Positions 35,903 through 43,543 of a stretch of 64,000 nt of DNA are shown piece after piece. Under the pieces are notes generated by a model. The model did no database searches. It was not told the origin of the DNA and saw nothing but the letters and a program-made list of their open reading frames with translations. The position numbers and the translations under genes are program-made. This stretch comes from Paracoccus pantotrophus. GTDB lineage: Bacteria; Pseudomonadota; Alphaproteobacteria; Rhodobacterales; Rhodobacteraceae. Positions within the stretch are counted from its first letter, which is position 1; every line of letters begins with the position of its first letter. The DNA lies in assembly GCF_008824185.1 (NCBI RefSeq), contig NZ_CP044426.1, positions 372,001-436,000 of the forward strand, read 5' to 3'.

Positions 35903-35919
35903 ACAGCGAAGGAAACAGC

Positions 35920-37320
35920 ATGATCCCGGTCCAGGGCGTCGAGAACCAGACCATCGCCGTGCTCGGCCTCGGCCGCTCGGGCCGCGCCACCGCCGCCGCG
36001 CTCGCTGCCGGCGGCGCCCATGTCGTCGCCTGGGACGACGGTGTCGATACGCGCGAACAGGCCCAAGCCGACGGGCTGCGCCTTCTCGACCTGACCCGCG
36101 ACCAGAACTGGGACGGCATCGCCGCGCTGATTGCCAGCCCCGGCATCCCGCATCTCTACCCCAAGCCGCATCCGGTCATCGCGACGGCCTATGCGCTCGG
36201 CGTGCCGGTCGACAACGACATCGGCCTGTTCTTCCGCAGCTTCGCTACCGCGGAATGGGAACGCTTCGACACCATCCCGCGCGTCATCGCCGTCACGGGC
36301 TCGAACGGCAAGTCCACCACCACGGCGCTGATCCACCACATCCTGAAGGAGGCTGGCCGCCCGACCCAGGTCGGCGGCAATATCGGCACCGGCGTCTTGT
36401 CGCTGGAACCCGCCCATGACGGCGAGGTGGTGGTGCTGGAGCTTTCCAGCTACCAGACCGACCTCGCCCGCGCCCTGACCCCCGATGTCGCGGTGTTCAC
36501 CAATCTCTCGCCCGACCATCTCGACCGCCATGGCGGGCTGGGCGGCTATTTCGCCGCCAAGCGCCGGCTTTTCGCCGAGGGCGGACCAGACCGCGCCGTG
36601 ATCGGCGTCGACGAGCCCGAGGGCCGCTATCTTGCCGGCCAGCTCGCCATGGCCGCTTCGGACGACCGGGTGATCCGCATCTCCTCGGGGCAGAAGCTCG
36701 ACCGTTTCGGCTGGTCGGTCTTTGCCCGCAAGGGCTTCCTTTCGGAATACCGCAAGGGCCGCCAGGTCGCCGCGATCGACTTGCGCGAGGTCAGGGGCCT
36801 GCCGGGCGAGCACAACCACCAGAACGCCTGCGCCGCCTATGCCGCGGCCCGCGCCGTCGGCATCGCGCCGCGCGAGATCGAGCGCGCCTTCCACAGCTTC
36901 GAAGGGTTGCCGCATCGCAGCCAGACAGTCGCCGAGATCGGCGGCGTGGCCTGGGTCAACGACAGCAAGGCCACCAATGTCGATGCCGCCGCCAAGGCGC
37001 TGGCCGCCTTCCCGCGCATCCGCTGGATCGCCGGCGGCATGGGCAAGGATGGCGGCATCGAGGCGCTGGCCCCCTTCCTCGGCAATGTCACCAAGGCCTA
37101 TCTGATCGGCCATTCCGCCCGCGACTTCGCGCTGCAGATCGGCCAGACCCCCTATGAGATCGCCGAAACCATGGAGCAGGCCGTCGCCCGCGCCGCAGCC
37201 GAGGCCCAGCCGGGCGAGACCGTGCTGCTCGCCCCTGCCGCCGCCAGCTTCGACCAATACCCCAACTTCGAGAAACGCGGCGAGCATTTCACCGCCCTGG
37301 TCAAGGCGCTGCAAGGCTGA
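35920..37320 (+). CDS. murD: UDP-MurNAc-L-alanine:D-glutamate ligase
   Basis: A 466-residue Mur ligase adding D-glutamate. It has an N-terminal Rossmann domain (VLGLGRSGRATAAAL near residue 11), the ATP loop VTGSNGKSTTTALIHH near residue 125, ELSSYQTDL near residue 177, and WVNDSKATNVDAAAKAL near residue 346. In related genomes ftsW and murG normally follow; here a non-cluster region and a minus-strand gene follow instead. Confidence 0.96.
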   Translation: MIPVQGVENQTIAVLGLGRSGRATAAALAAGGAHVVAWDDGVDTREQAQADGLRLLDLTRDQNWDGIAALIASPGIPHLYPKPHPVIATAYALGVPVDNDIGLFFRSFATAEWERFDTIPRVIAVTGSNGKSTTTALIHHILKEAGRPTQVGGNIGTGVLSLEPAHDGEVVVLELSSYQTDLARALTPDVAVFTNLSPDHLDRHGGLGGYFAAKRRLFAEGGPDRAVIGVDEPEGRYLAGQLAMAASDDRVIRISSGQKLDRFGWSVFARKGFLSEYRKGRQVAAIDLREVRGLPGEHNHQNACAAYAAARAVGIAPREIERAFHSFEGLPHRSQTVAEIGGVAWVNDSKATNVDAAAKALAAFPRIRWIAGGMGKDGGIEALAPFLGNVTKAYLIGHSARDFALQIGQTPYEIAETMEQAVARAAAEAQPGETVLLAPAAASFDQYPNFEKRGEHFTALVKALQG

Positions 37321-37443
37321 TCTTCACCGTTTCCCAAATTCTCACGCTCCAGGGCTGCCAGGCGCGGCGCGTGCAGGACATGGCGAGGATCTCATCATGC
37401 CGATCAGGGCACGGCACCCGGCTTCTTCGTTCCTTAAATACCC
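37321..37443. repeat. two partial repeat cores after murD
   Basis: TCTTCACCGTTTCCCAAATTC (from 37321) and TTCTTCGTTCCTTAAATACCC (near 37423-37443) resemble the CAAATACCC core seen at other intergenic sites, without the GC-rich hairpin. No gene is seen between murD and the outer-membrane protein. Confidence 0.5.
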
Positions 37444-37476
37444 ATGGAACCGCCCAGCCAGGAGCCGGGCTCGCAT

Positions 37477-37509
37477 GGACAAGGCCCCGGCGGAACCGGG
37501 GCCTTGTCC
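37477..37509 (-). terminator. terminator for the outer-membrane protein gene
   Basis: A perfect 14-bp inverted repeat (37477-37490 and 37496-37509, 5-base loop) sits just beyond the stop of the leftward gene. Only a weak T-stretch follows. Confidence 0.65.
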
Positions 37510-37521
37510 TTGTGACACGGA

Positions 37522-38658
37522 TCAGAAGGAATAGCCGATGCGCATTGCGATCGCCCAAGCCTCGCTGTCGTCCATCCTGGCGACTTCCGTCTTGTTGCCG
37601 CTCGGTCCCACGCCCAGCGTGGCGTTGCCAAGCTTGGTGTAGTTGATGCCGGTGGTGATCTTGATGTTGTCCATCGTATAGATCGCGGCCACCGTCACCG
37701 CCTTGCGGCCGTTCACCGGGGCCAGCGGCGAAACCGTGTCGCCCTCGCTCGGTTCATAGAGGAACGAGACCGAGCCCGACCAGTTGTCGGTGAACTTGCG
37801 CCCGACGCCGATGGTGTAGGTGGTGGTATCCTCGACCTCGACCAGCTCCGCGCCCGTCTGCGTCGGGAAGAAGAAGTTGTCCACCCGGAACTCGGACCAT
37901 TTCACCCAGCGGATCGAGCCGAACAGCAGCGTGTCGGCGGCGATGCCGGTCTGACCCTCCAGCGTCCAGCTGCGCGGGGTCTTGACCTCATAGCTGCCGC
38001 TCGCGGCGATCGGAGTGCCCGAGAAGCTCTCCTTCATATCAAAATCATGTTCGATCGGCGAGTTGTAGGTCAGCGACACGCGGGCCGCGATCTCGGGCAT
38101 CTCGTAGGCGACGCCCGCGACCCAGCCGATGCCCCAGGCGCCGTCGATATCCAGGTCGTAGCCCGAGACCCCGGCAGGGGGCGGACCTTTGTAGCCAAGG
38201 CCGCGCAGGCTGAGCTGGCCATCCGCATGAGAGCCGCGGATACCGCCGTGCACCGAGAAGTTGTTGTCGAACTTGTAGCGCAGCAATGCGGTATAGGTGG
38301 TCGAGTTGACCTCGACCCGCGTGCCACCCAGCACCGGCGAATTCGCCGTGGGATAGAGGACGTCGGCACCGAAGGGTTGTTCGACGATCAGCGCGCCGGA
38401 CAGGTTCTCGTTGAACTGGTGCTTGTAGGCCAGACCGAAGAAGCCATAGCCTTGCGCCACATCGCCTGTTGGGGCGCCGCCATAGACCGCCAGATCCCGC
38501 CCGGACACGTCCGGGTTCACCCCGCCGAAGCTCAACTCCAGGTAATTCCCGCTTTCGAACAGCGGCGCCAGCGATTGCGGCGCGCGCTCGATCCCGCCGG
38601 CCAGAACGGGCGCGGCGCTTGCCAGCAGGGCGCCGATGCCGGTGACGATCCTTTTCAT
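37522..38658 (-). CDS. FadL/OmpP1-type outer-membrane beta-barrel protein
   Basis: A 378-residue protein with a cleavable signal peptide (MKRIVTGIGALLASAAPVLA, cut near residue 20) and alternating strands ending in a C-terminal aromatic (MRIGYSF), the outer-membrane insertion signature. Segments such as VEQPFGADVLYP, YKFDNNFSVHGGIR and AARVSLTYNSPIEHDF resemble the long-chain fatty-acid/hydrocarbon transporter family (OmpP1/FadL/TodX). It probably admits hydrophobic compounds. The ATG at 38658 has GGGAGG upstream; a longer frame is not supported by a signal peptide. Confidence 0.85.
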   Translation of the reverse strand: MKRIVTGIGALLASAAPVLAGGIERAPQSLAPLFESGNYLELSFGGVNPDVSGRDLAVYGGAPTGDVAQGYGFFGLAYKHQFNENLSGALIVEQPFGADVLYPTANSPVLGGTRVEVNSTTYTALLRYKFDNNFSVHGGIRGSHADGQLSLRGLGYKGPPPAGVSGYDLDIDGAWGIGWVAGVAYEMPEIAARVSLTYNSPIEHDFDMKESFSGTPIAASGSYEVKTPRSWTLEGQTGIAADTLLFGSIRWVKWSEFRVDNFFFPTQTGAELVEVEDTTTYTIGVGRKFTDNWSGSVSFLYEPSEGDTVSPLAPVNGRKAVTVAAIYTMDNIKITTGINYTKLGNATLGVGPSGNKTEVARMDDSEAWAIAMRIGYSF

Positions 38659-38826
38659 GGTTTTCCTCCCTAGCCAGGTTCGTGTCGAACCCCTTGGTTC
38701 AACCTGCGGCAGCCTGCCTGCTTGCGTCAATCGCCCCCGCCCGGTAACGCGGCGTTCTGACGCATCCGGCCGCTCTGGCGTGGCCTGCCGGCAACGCTAT
38801 GACATGAAGGATCAAGGAGGTCCGTC

Positions 38827-39798
38827 ATGCGCTTTGCCCCACCCCGGCTCAACCCGCCCGGCCTCTGGCGCCGGGTTCCGCCCGCGATCTTTCCGCCGCT
38901 GCTGGGCGCGCTGGGGCTTGCCCTGGCCTGGCGCGGGGCGACGGCGCGCTTCGGCCTGCCGCCGGGGCTATCGGGGATGATGGTGGGCATGGTGATCGCG
39001 GGTTGGGGCTTTGCGGTCCTCGCCTATGGCAGCAAGTTGATCCGCCGCCCCAGCGTGCTGGTCGAGGAATTGCGCGTCCTGCCCGGCCGCGCCGGCATCG
39101 CGGCGGCGCTGGTCGGCATCTATGTCGCGGCGCAGCTGCTTGCCCCCTTTGCGCCGGCCTTGGCCCAGGGGGTGCTGGTCGCCGGCATGGCGGCGCAGCT
39201 GGCCTTCTGGGCGGTGGCGATCCCGGTCATGGCCCGCACGCCGGGGCAGGGGCGGGTGACGCCGGTCTGGCAGCTGACCTTCGTCGGCCCCATCGTCGCC
39301 GCGCAGGCGGCCGCCGGCTTCGGCTGGACGGCGCTGGCCCAGGCGCTGTGGTGGCCGATGGCGGCGACGGCCGGCTTCGTCTGGGCCGCCAGCCTGTATC
39401 AGGCGCTGACCGAGCGGCTGCCGGCGCCCCTGCGCCCGCTGCTGATGATCCACCTGGCCCCCATCGCCATGCTGGGCAATGTCGCCGCCGCGCTTGCCTG
39501 GCAGCAGGTGGCGCTGGTCCTGGCCTGGGCCGCGGCCGCGGCGCTGGTCCTGACCGCCCTGCGCCTGCGCTGGCTGGTCGAGGCGGGGTTCTCGCCGCTC
39601 TGGGGTGCCTTCACCTTTCCGCTGGCGGCGACGGCGGGGTTGTGGACCGCGGTCTCGGGCTTTGCGCCGGGCTGGGCGCTGCCGGCGCAGATCCTGCTGG
39701 TCGCGGCCAGCCTGGTGGTGCTGCCGATCCTGTTCCGGGTCTGGCGTGCCTGGGCCAGCGGCGGGCTGGCGATGAAAACCAACGCGGCCATCGCCTGA
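38827..39798 (+). CDS. TDT family (TehA/SLAC1-like) membrane transporter
   Basis: A 323-residue membrane protein with about ten hydrophobic helices and the TehA-like opening (RVPPAIFPPLLGALGLALAW). The FVGPIVAAQ and LTERLPAPLRPLLMIHLAP segments fit the tellurite-resistance/dicarboxylate transporter family, which includes SLAC1 anion channels. The substrate is unknown. GGAGG precedes the ATG at 38827. It lies divergently from the outer-membrane protein gene. Confidence 0.82.
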   Translation: MRFAPPRLNPPGLWRRVPPAIFPPLLGALGLALAWRGATARFGLPPGLSGMMVGMVIAGWGFAVLAYGSKLIRRPSVLVEELRVLPGRAGIAAALVGIYVAAQLLAPFAPALAQGVLVAGMAAQLAFWAVAIPVMARTPGQGRVTPVWQLTFVGPIVAAQAAAGFGWTALAQALWWPMAATAGFVWAASLYQALTERLPAPLRPLLMIHLAPIAMLGNVAAALAWQQVALVLAWAAAAALVLTALRLRWLVEAGFSPLWGAFTFPLAATAGLWTAVSGFAPGWALPAQILLVAASLVVLPILFRVWRAWASGGLAMKTNAAIA

Positions 39799-39867
39799 CG
39801 GGCTGGACAATCCGGCCGGCGCGTGAAATGGGAAACTGCCAAACGAACCCCTGACAAGGATGCTCCC

Positions 39868-41316
39868 ATGCAGATTCGTGAGGCTTTGACCTTCGACGAT
39901 GTTCTCCTCGTTCCTGCGGCGTCCTCGGTGATGCCCTCGACCGCCGACGTGACGACCTATGTCACCAAGCAGATCCGCATGAACATTCCGCTGCTCTCCA
40001 GCGCCATGGATACCGTCACCGAAAGCCGCATGGCCATCGCCATGGCACAGGCCGGCGGCATCGGCGTGATCCACCGCAACCTGACCGCCGAGCAGCAGGC
40101 CGACGAGGTCCGCCGGGTCAAGCGTTTCGAATCGGGCATCGTCTACGACCCGATCACCCTGACCCCGGACCAGACCATCGCCGACGCCAAGGCCCTGCAA
40201 GAGCGTTACAACGTCACCGGCTTTCCGGTGGTGGACGCGGCCGGCCGCGTGGTCGGCATCATCACCAACCGCGACATGCGCTTTGCCAACAGCGACGACA
40301 TGCCGGTGCGGGCGGTGATGACGGCCGAGAACCTTGCCATCCTGCGCGAGCCCGCCGACCGGGCCGAGGCCATCGACCTGATGAAGGCGCGCCGGATCGA
40401 GAAGCTGCTGATCACCAATGCCGAGGGCAAGCTGACCGGCCTGCTGACGCTGAAGGATACCGAGAAATCAGTGCTGAACCCCCTGGCCTGCAAGGACGAG
40501 TTGGGCCGGCTGCGCGTCGCCGCCGCCTCGACCGTGGGCGACGAGGGCTATGAGCGCAGCCTGGCGCTGATCGAGGCGGGCGTGGACCTGGTGGTGATCG
40601 ACACCGCGCATGGCCATTCCGAGGGCGTGGCCCGCGCCGTTTCCCGCATCAAGGCGCATTCGAACGCGGTGCAGGTCATCGCCGGCAACGTGGCGACGGC
40701 CGAGGCCGCCCGCGCGCTGGTCGATGCCGGCGCCGATGCGATCAAGGTCGGCATCGGGCCCGGATCGATCTGCACCACCCGCATCGTCGCGGGCGTGGGT
40801 GTGCCGCAGCTGACCGCGATCATGGATGCGGCGCGCGGCGCCGGCGACGTTCCGGTCATCGCCGATGGCGGCATCAAGTTTTCGGGCGATTTCGCCAAGG
40901 CCATCGCGGCGGGGGCGTCCTGCGCCATGGTCGGCTCGGCCATCGCCGGCACCGACGAAAGCCCCGGCGAGGTGATCCTGTACCAGGGCCGCAGCTTCAA
41001 ATCCTATCGCGGCATGGGCTCGCTGGGTGCCATGGCGCGGGGTTCGGCCGACCGCTATTTCCAGAAGGACGCGGCCAGCGACAAGCTGGTCCCCGAGGGG
41101 ATCGAGGGCCAGGTGCCCTACAAGGGCTCGGCCGCCGCGGTGATCCACCAGCTTGTCGGCGGCCTGCGCGCCGCCATGGGCTATACCGGCAACGCCACCG
41201 TGGCCGAGATGCGCGGCGGCTGCCAGTTCGTGCGCATCACCGGCGCCGGGCTGAAGGAAAGCCACGTCCACGACGTGCAGATCACCCGCGAAAGCCCGAA
41301 CTACCGGCTGGGCTGA
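39868..41316 (+). CDS. guaB: inosine-5'-monophosphate dehydrogenase
   Basis: A 482-residue enzyme oxidising IMP to XMP, the committed step of GMP synthesis. The (beta/alpha)8 barrel is interrupted by two CBS domains (about residues 95-205). The catalytic cysteine loop IGPGSICTTRIVAGVG is near residue 302, and the GGIKFSGDFAKA and mobile-flap regions follow. The start at 39868 (MQIREALTFDDVLLVP) is standard. A strong hairpin follows the stop. Confidence 0.97.
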   Translation: MQIREALTFDDVLLVPAASSVMPSTADVTTYVTKQIRMNIPLLSSAMDTVTESRMAIAMAQAGGIGVIHRNLTAEQQADEVRRVKRFESGIVYDPITLTPDQTIADAKALQERYNVTGFPVVDAAGRVVGIITNRDMRFANSDDMPVRAVMTAENLAILREPADRAEAIDLMKARRIEKLLITNAEGKLTGLLTLKDTEKSVLNPLACKDELGRLRVAAASTVGDEGYERSLALIEAGVDLVVIDTAHGHSEGVARAVSRIKAHSNAVQVIAGNVATAEAARALVDAGADAIKVGIGPGSICTTRIVAGVGVPQLTAIMDAARGAGDVPVIADGGIKFSGDFAKAIAAGASCAMVGSAIAGTDESPGEVILYQGRSFKSYRGMGSLGAMARGSADRYFQKDAASDKLVPEGIEGQVPYKGSAAAVIHQLVGGLRAAMGYTGNATVAEMRGGCQFVRITGAGLKESHVHDVQITRESPNYRLG

Positions 41317-41327
41317 TCCGGCCTGCG

Positions 41328-41352
41328 GCGGGGCCGGCCACGGGCCCCGCTT
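41328..41352 (+). terminator. terminator after guaB
   Basis: An 8-bp GC stem (41328-41335 with 41343-41350) followed by TT lies 11 bases past the stop codon. Confidence 0.55.
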
Positions 41353-41412
41353 ACCGAATCTTAACCGCCCTGCGCTAGAGACGGCCAGAGAGTCCTTGTC
41401 TGTGGCCGTTTC

Positions 41413-42219
41413 ATGTTCCGTCTTGTTGCAATCCTATATGCTCTGGCGCTGGTCCTGGCGCCTATCCGCGCGCTGGCGCTGCCCTCGGCCGAGGTTTGCG
41501 AATGGGCCGCGCAGCAGGCGGCCGCGGAAAGCGGGGTGCCCGCCGACATCCTGGCTGCGCTGACCCTGACCGAGACCGGGCGCCGGCTGGACGGGATCGT
41601 GCGCCCCTGGGCCTGGAGCGCCAATGCCGAGGGCGAGGGCACCTGGTTCGACGATCCCGCCAGCGCCGTCGCCTTTGCCCAGGATCGGCTGTCCCAGGGG
41701 CGCACCAATCTCGACATCGGCTGCTTCCAGCTGAACTATCGCTGGCACGGCGGGCATTTCTCGTCGGTGGCGCAGATGTTCGATCCGCTGGAAAATGCCC
41801 GCTATGCCGCCCGCTTCCTGCGCCAGCTGCATGACGAGACCGGTGATTGGCGGCAGGCGGCGGGGGCGTTCCATTCCCGCACCCCGGCCCATGCGCAGCG
41901 CTACCTGGCCCGTTTCGATACGCTGCTTCAGATGCTGCGCGAACAGGGATATGCGGGCCTGGCGGTTTCGCCCGAGACCTATAACAGCTTCGCCGCGATC
42001 GGCACCGCCCGACGCAGCCGGCTGCGCGAGCGGGTGATGCTGCTGGGCGCACCCCTCGGCAGCGATGTGACGGGGCGGCCCGGTTCGCTGGCGGTGCTGG
42101 CCGCGGGACGCTCGCCGCTGGCGGCTGGGGGTGAACCGATGATCTCGATCCGTCTGGCAGGGGCTGAAGGCGAAAGGGCTTCGCTCTGGCGGCCGGGGAT
42201 GCTGGCCGGACGGGATTGA
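41413..42219 (+). CDS. lytic transglycosylase-like (SLT domain) protein
   Basis: Encodes 268 residues. A signal peptide (MFRLVAILYALALVLAPIRA) leads to a lysozyme-like SLT domain: ESGVPADILAALTLTETGRR with the catalytic Glu near residue 53, IGCFQLNYRWHG near residue 111, and AARFLRQLHDETGDWRQAAGAFHS near residue 134. It is expected to cleave peptidoglycan glycan strands in the periplasm. A CTTAACC half-site about 55 bases upstream could be a CtrA half-box, but that is weak. Confidence 0.82.
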   Translation: MFRLVAILYALALVLAPIRALALPSAEVCEWAAQQAAAESGVPADILAALTLTETGRRLDGIVRPWAWSANAEGEGTWFDDPASAVAFAQDRLSQGRTNLDIGCFQLNYRWHGGHFSSVAQMFDPLENARYAARFLRQLHDETGDWRQAAGAFHSRTPAHAQRYLARFDTLLQMLREQGYAGLAVSPETYNSFAAIGTARRSRLRERVMLLGAPLGSDVTGRPGSLAVLAAGRSPLAAGGEPMISIRLAGAEGERASLWRPGMLAGRD

Positions 42220-42247
42220 CAAAGCCCGGTCGGCGGCTTTTCTGGAC

Positions 42248-42310
42248 GCCATCCGCCATCCGCCATCCGCCATCCGCCATCCGCCATCCGCCATCCGCCA
42301 TCCGCCATCC
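42248..42310. repeat. nine-copy 7-bp tandem repeat (GCCATCC)n
   Basis: Nine uninterrupted GCCATCC units fill 42248-42310, between the transglycosylase stop and the methyltransferase start 24 bases further. The count is visible directly. Such an exact repeat is prone to copy-number change. Confidence 0.97.
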
Positions 42311-42334
42311 GCCGCGCCTGGGACGCTGCCTGAC

Positions 42335-43486
42335 ATGACGCCCGCCGCCCGTGCCGCCGCGGCCATCGCCATCCTCGACCGCATCCTCGACGGGCAGGCC
42401 GCCGAGGCGGCGCTGATCCGCTGGGCGCGCGCCAGCCGCTTTGCCGGCTCGGGCGACCGCGCGGCGGTGCGGGATCTGGTCTTCGACGCCTTGCGCCGGC
42501 TGCGGTCGCGTGCTGCCCTGGGCGGGGCGCTGTCCGGGCGCGGGCTGCTGCTTGGCATGTGCCGCGAAGAGGGGCTCGACCCGGAGGCGCTTTTCACCGG
42601 CGAGGGCCATGCGCCGCCGCCGCTTTCGGATACCGAGCGCGCCGCGGGACGCGCGCCGATGCCGGACGAGGCGCTGGACCTGCCCGGCTGGCTCTTGCCG
42701 CTGTGGCGCCAGGCGCTTGGCCCGGATGCCGAGGCGGTGGCGCTGGCCATGCGCGACCGTGCGCCGGTCTGGCTGCGGGTCAACCTGCGCCGCGCCGATC
42801 CTGCCCGCGCCGCCGCCGCGCTGGCCGGTGAGGGCATCGTGACCGTGCCCCATCCCGATCTGCCCACCGCGCTGCGCATCGCCGAAGGCGCCCGGCGCTT
42901 GGCCCCCAGCCGCGCCTATCGCGAAGGGCTGGTCGAATTGCAGGATCTGTCGCCGCAGATGGCCTGCGCGGCGCTGCCGGCGCGGGGCAGCGTGCTGGAT
43001 TTCTGCGCCGGCGGCGGCGGCAAGGCGCTGGCGCTGGCGGCGCGGGGCGCGAGCCCGGTGGTCGCGCATGACATCGACTTGGCGCGCATGGCCGATCTGC
43101 CGGCGCGCGCCGAACGGGCGGGGGTGCGCATCCGTCTGGCGGCGCCAGGCCAGGTGGCGGGCCGCTTTGACACGGTCGTCGCGGACGTACCCTGTTCGGG
43201 CAGCGGAACCTGGCGGCGCAGCCCGGATGCCAAATGGCGCCTGACCCGCGACGATCTGGATCGGCTTGCAAGCCGGCAGGCCCTGATCCTGGAGCAGGCG
43301 GCGGGTTTCGTTGCCGAGGGCGGGCACCTTGCCTATATGACCTGCTCGGTTTTGGCCGCCGAAAACGACGAACAGGTGCAGGGTTTTCTGGCCCGCGATC
43401 CCCGGTTCGAGCAGATCCTGGCGCGGCATTTTTCCCCGCTTTCCGCCTCGGACGGCTTTTATCTGGCCCTGATGCGCCGCCGTTAA
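42335..43486 (+). CDS. rsmB: RsmB/NOP-type rRNA (cytosine-C5) methyltransferase
   Basis: A 383-residue protein with an N-terminal NusB-like helical part (residues about 1-130) and a C-terminal SAM domain. Both catalytic cysteines of m5C-RNA methyltransferases are present: DVPCSGSGTWRRSPDAKW near residue 286 and YMTCSVLAAENDEQV near residue 333; SAM binding is in LDFCAGGGGKALALAA near residue 221. C967 of 16S rRNA is the likely target, but paralogues differ. A CtrA-type site overlaps its stop codon. Confidence 0.82.
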   Translation: MTPAARAAAAIAILDRILDGQAAEAALIRWARASRFAGSGDRAAVRDLVFDALRRLRSRAALGGALSGRGLLLGMCREEGLDPEALFTGEGHAPPPLSDTERAAGRAPMPDEALDLPGWLLPLWRQALGPDAEAVALAMRDRAPVWLRVNLRRADPARAAAALAGEGIVTVPHPDLPTALRIAEGARRLAPSRAYREGLVELQDLSPQMACAALPARGSVLDFCAGGGGKALALAARGASPVVAHDIDLARMADLPARAERAGVRIRLAAPGQVAGRFDTVVADVPCSGSGTWRRSPDAKWRLTRDDLDRLASRQALILEQAAGFVAEGGHLAYMTCSVLAAENDEQVQGFLARDPRFEQILARHFSPLSASDGFYLALMRRR

Positions 43487-43498
43487 CCCTCTGTTAAC
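43483..43498 (+). promoter_or_regulatory. CtrA-type binding site upstream of cckA
   Basis: TTAACCCTCTGTTAAC matches the full CtrA consensus TTAA-N7-TTAAC exactly. It overlaps the stop codon of the upstream gene and lies 46 bases before the cckA start. Confidence 0.7.
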
Positions 43499-43543
43499 GC
43501 GCATGCGCTATGCAGCGGAAAAAGGCGGGTCGCGAGGGCTTGG

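Noticed and set aside
41979..42308. Minus-strand frame with MADGGWR repeats
   Set aside because: It is only the translation of the 7-bp tandem repeat plus antisense sequence of the transglycosylase gene.
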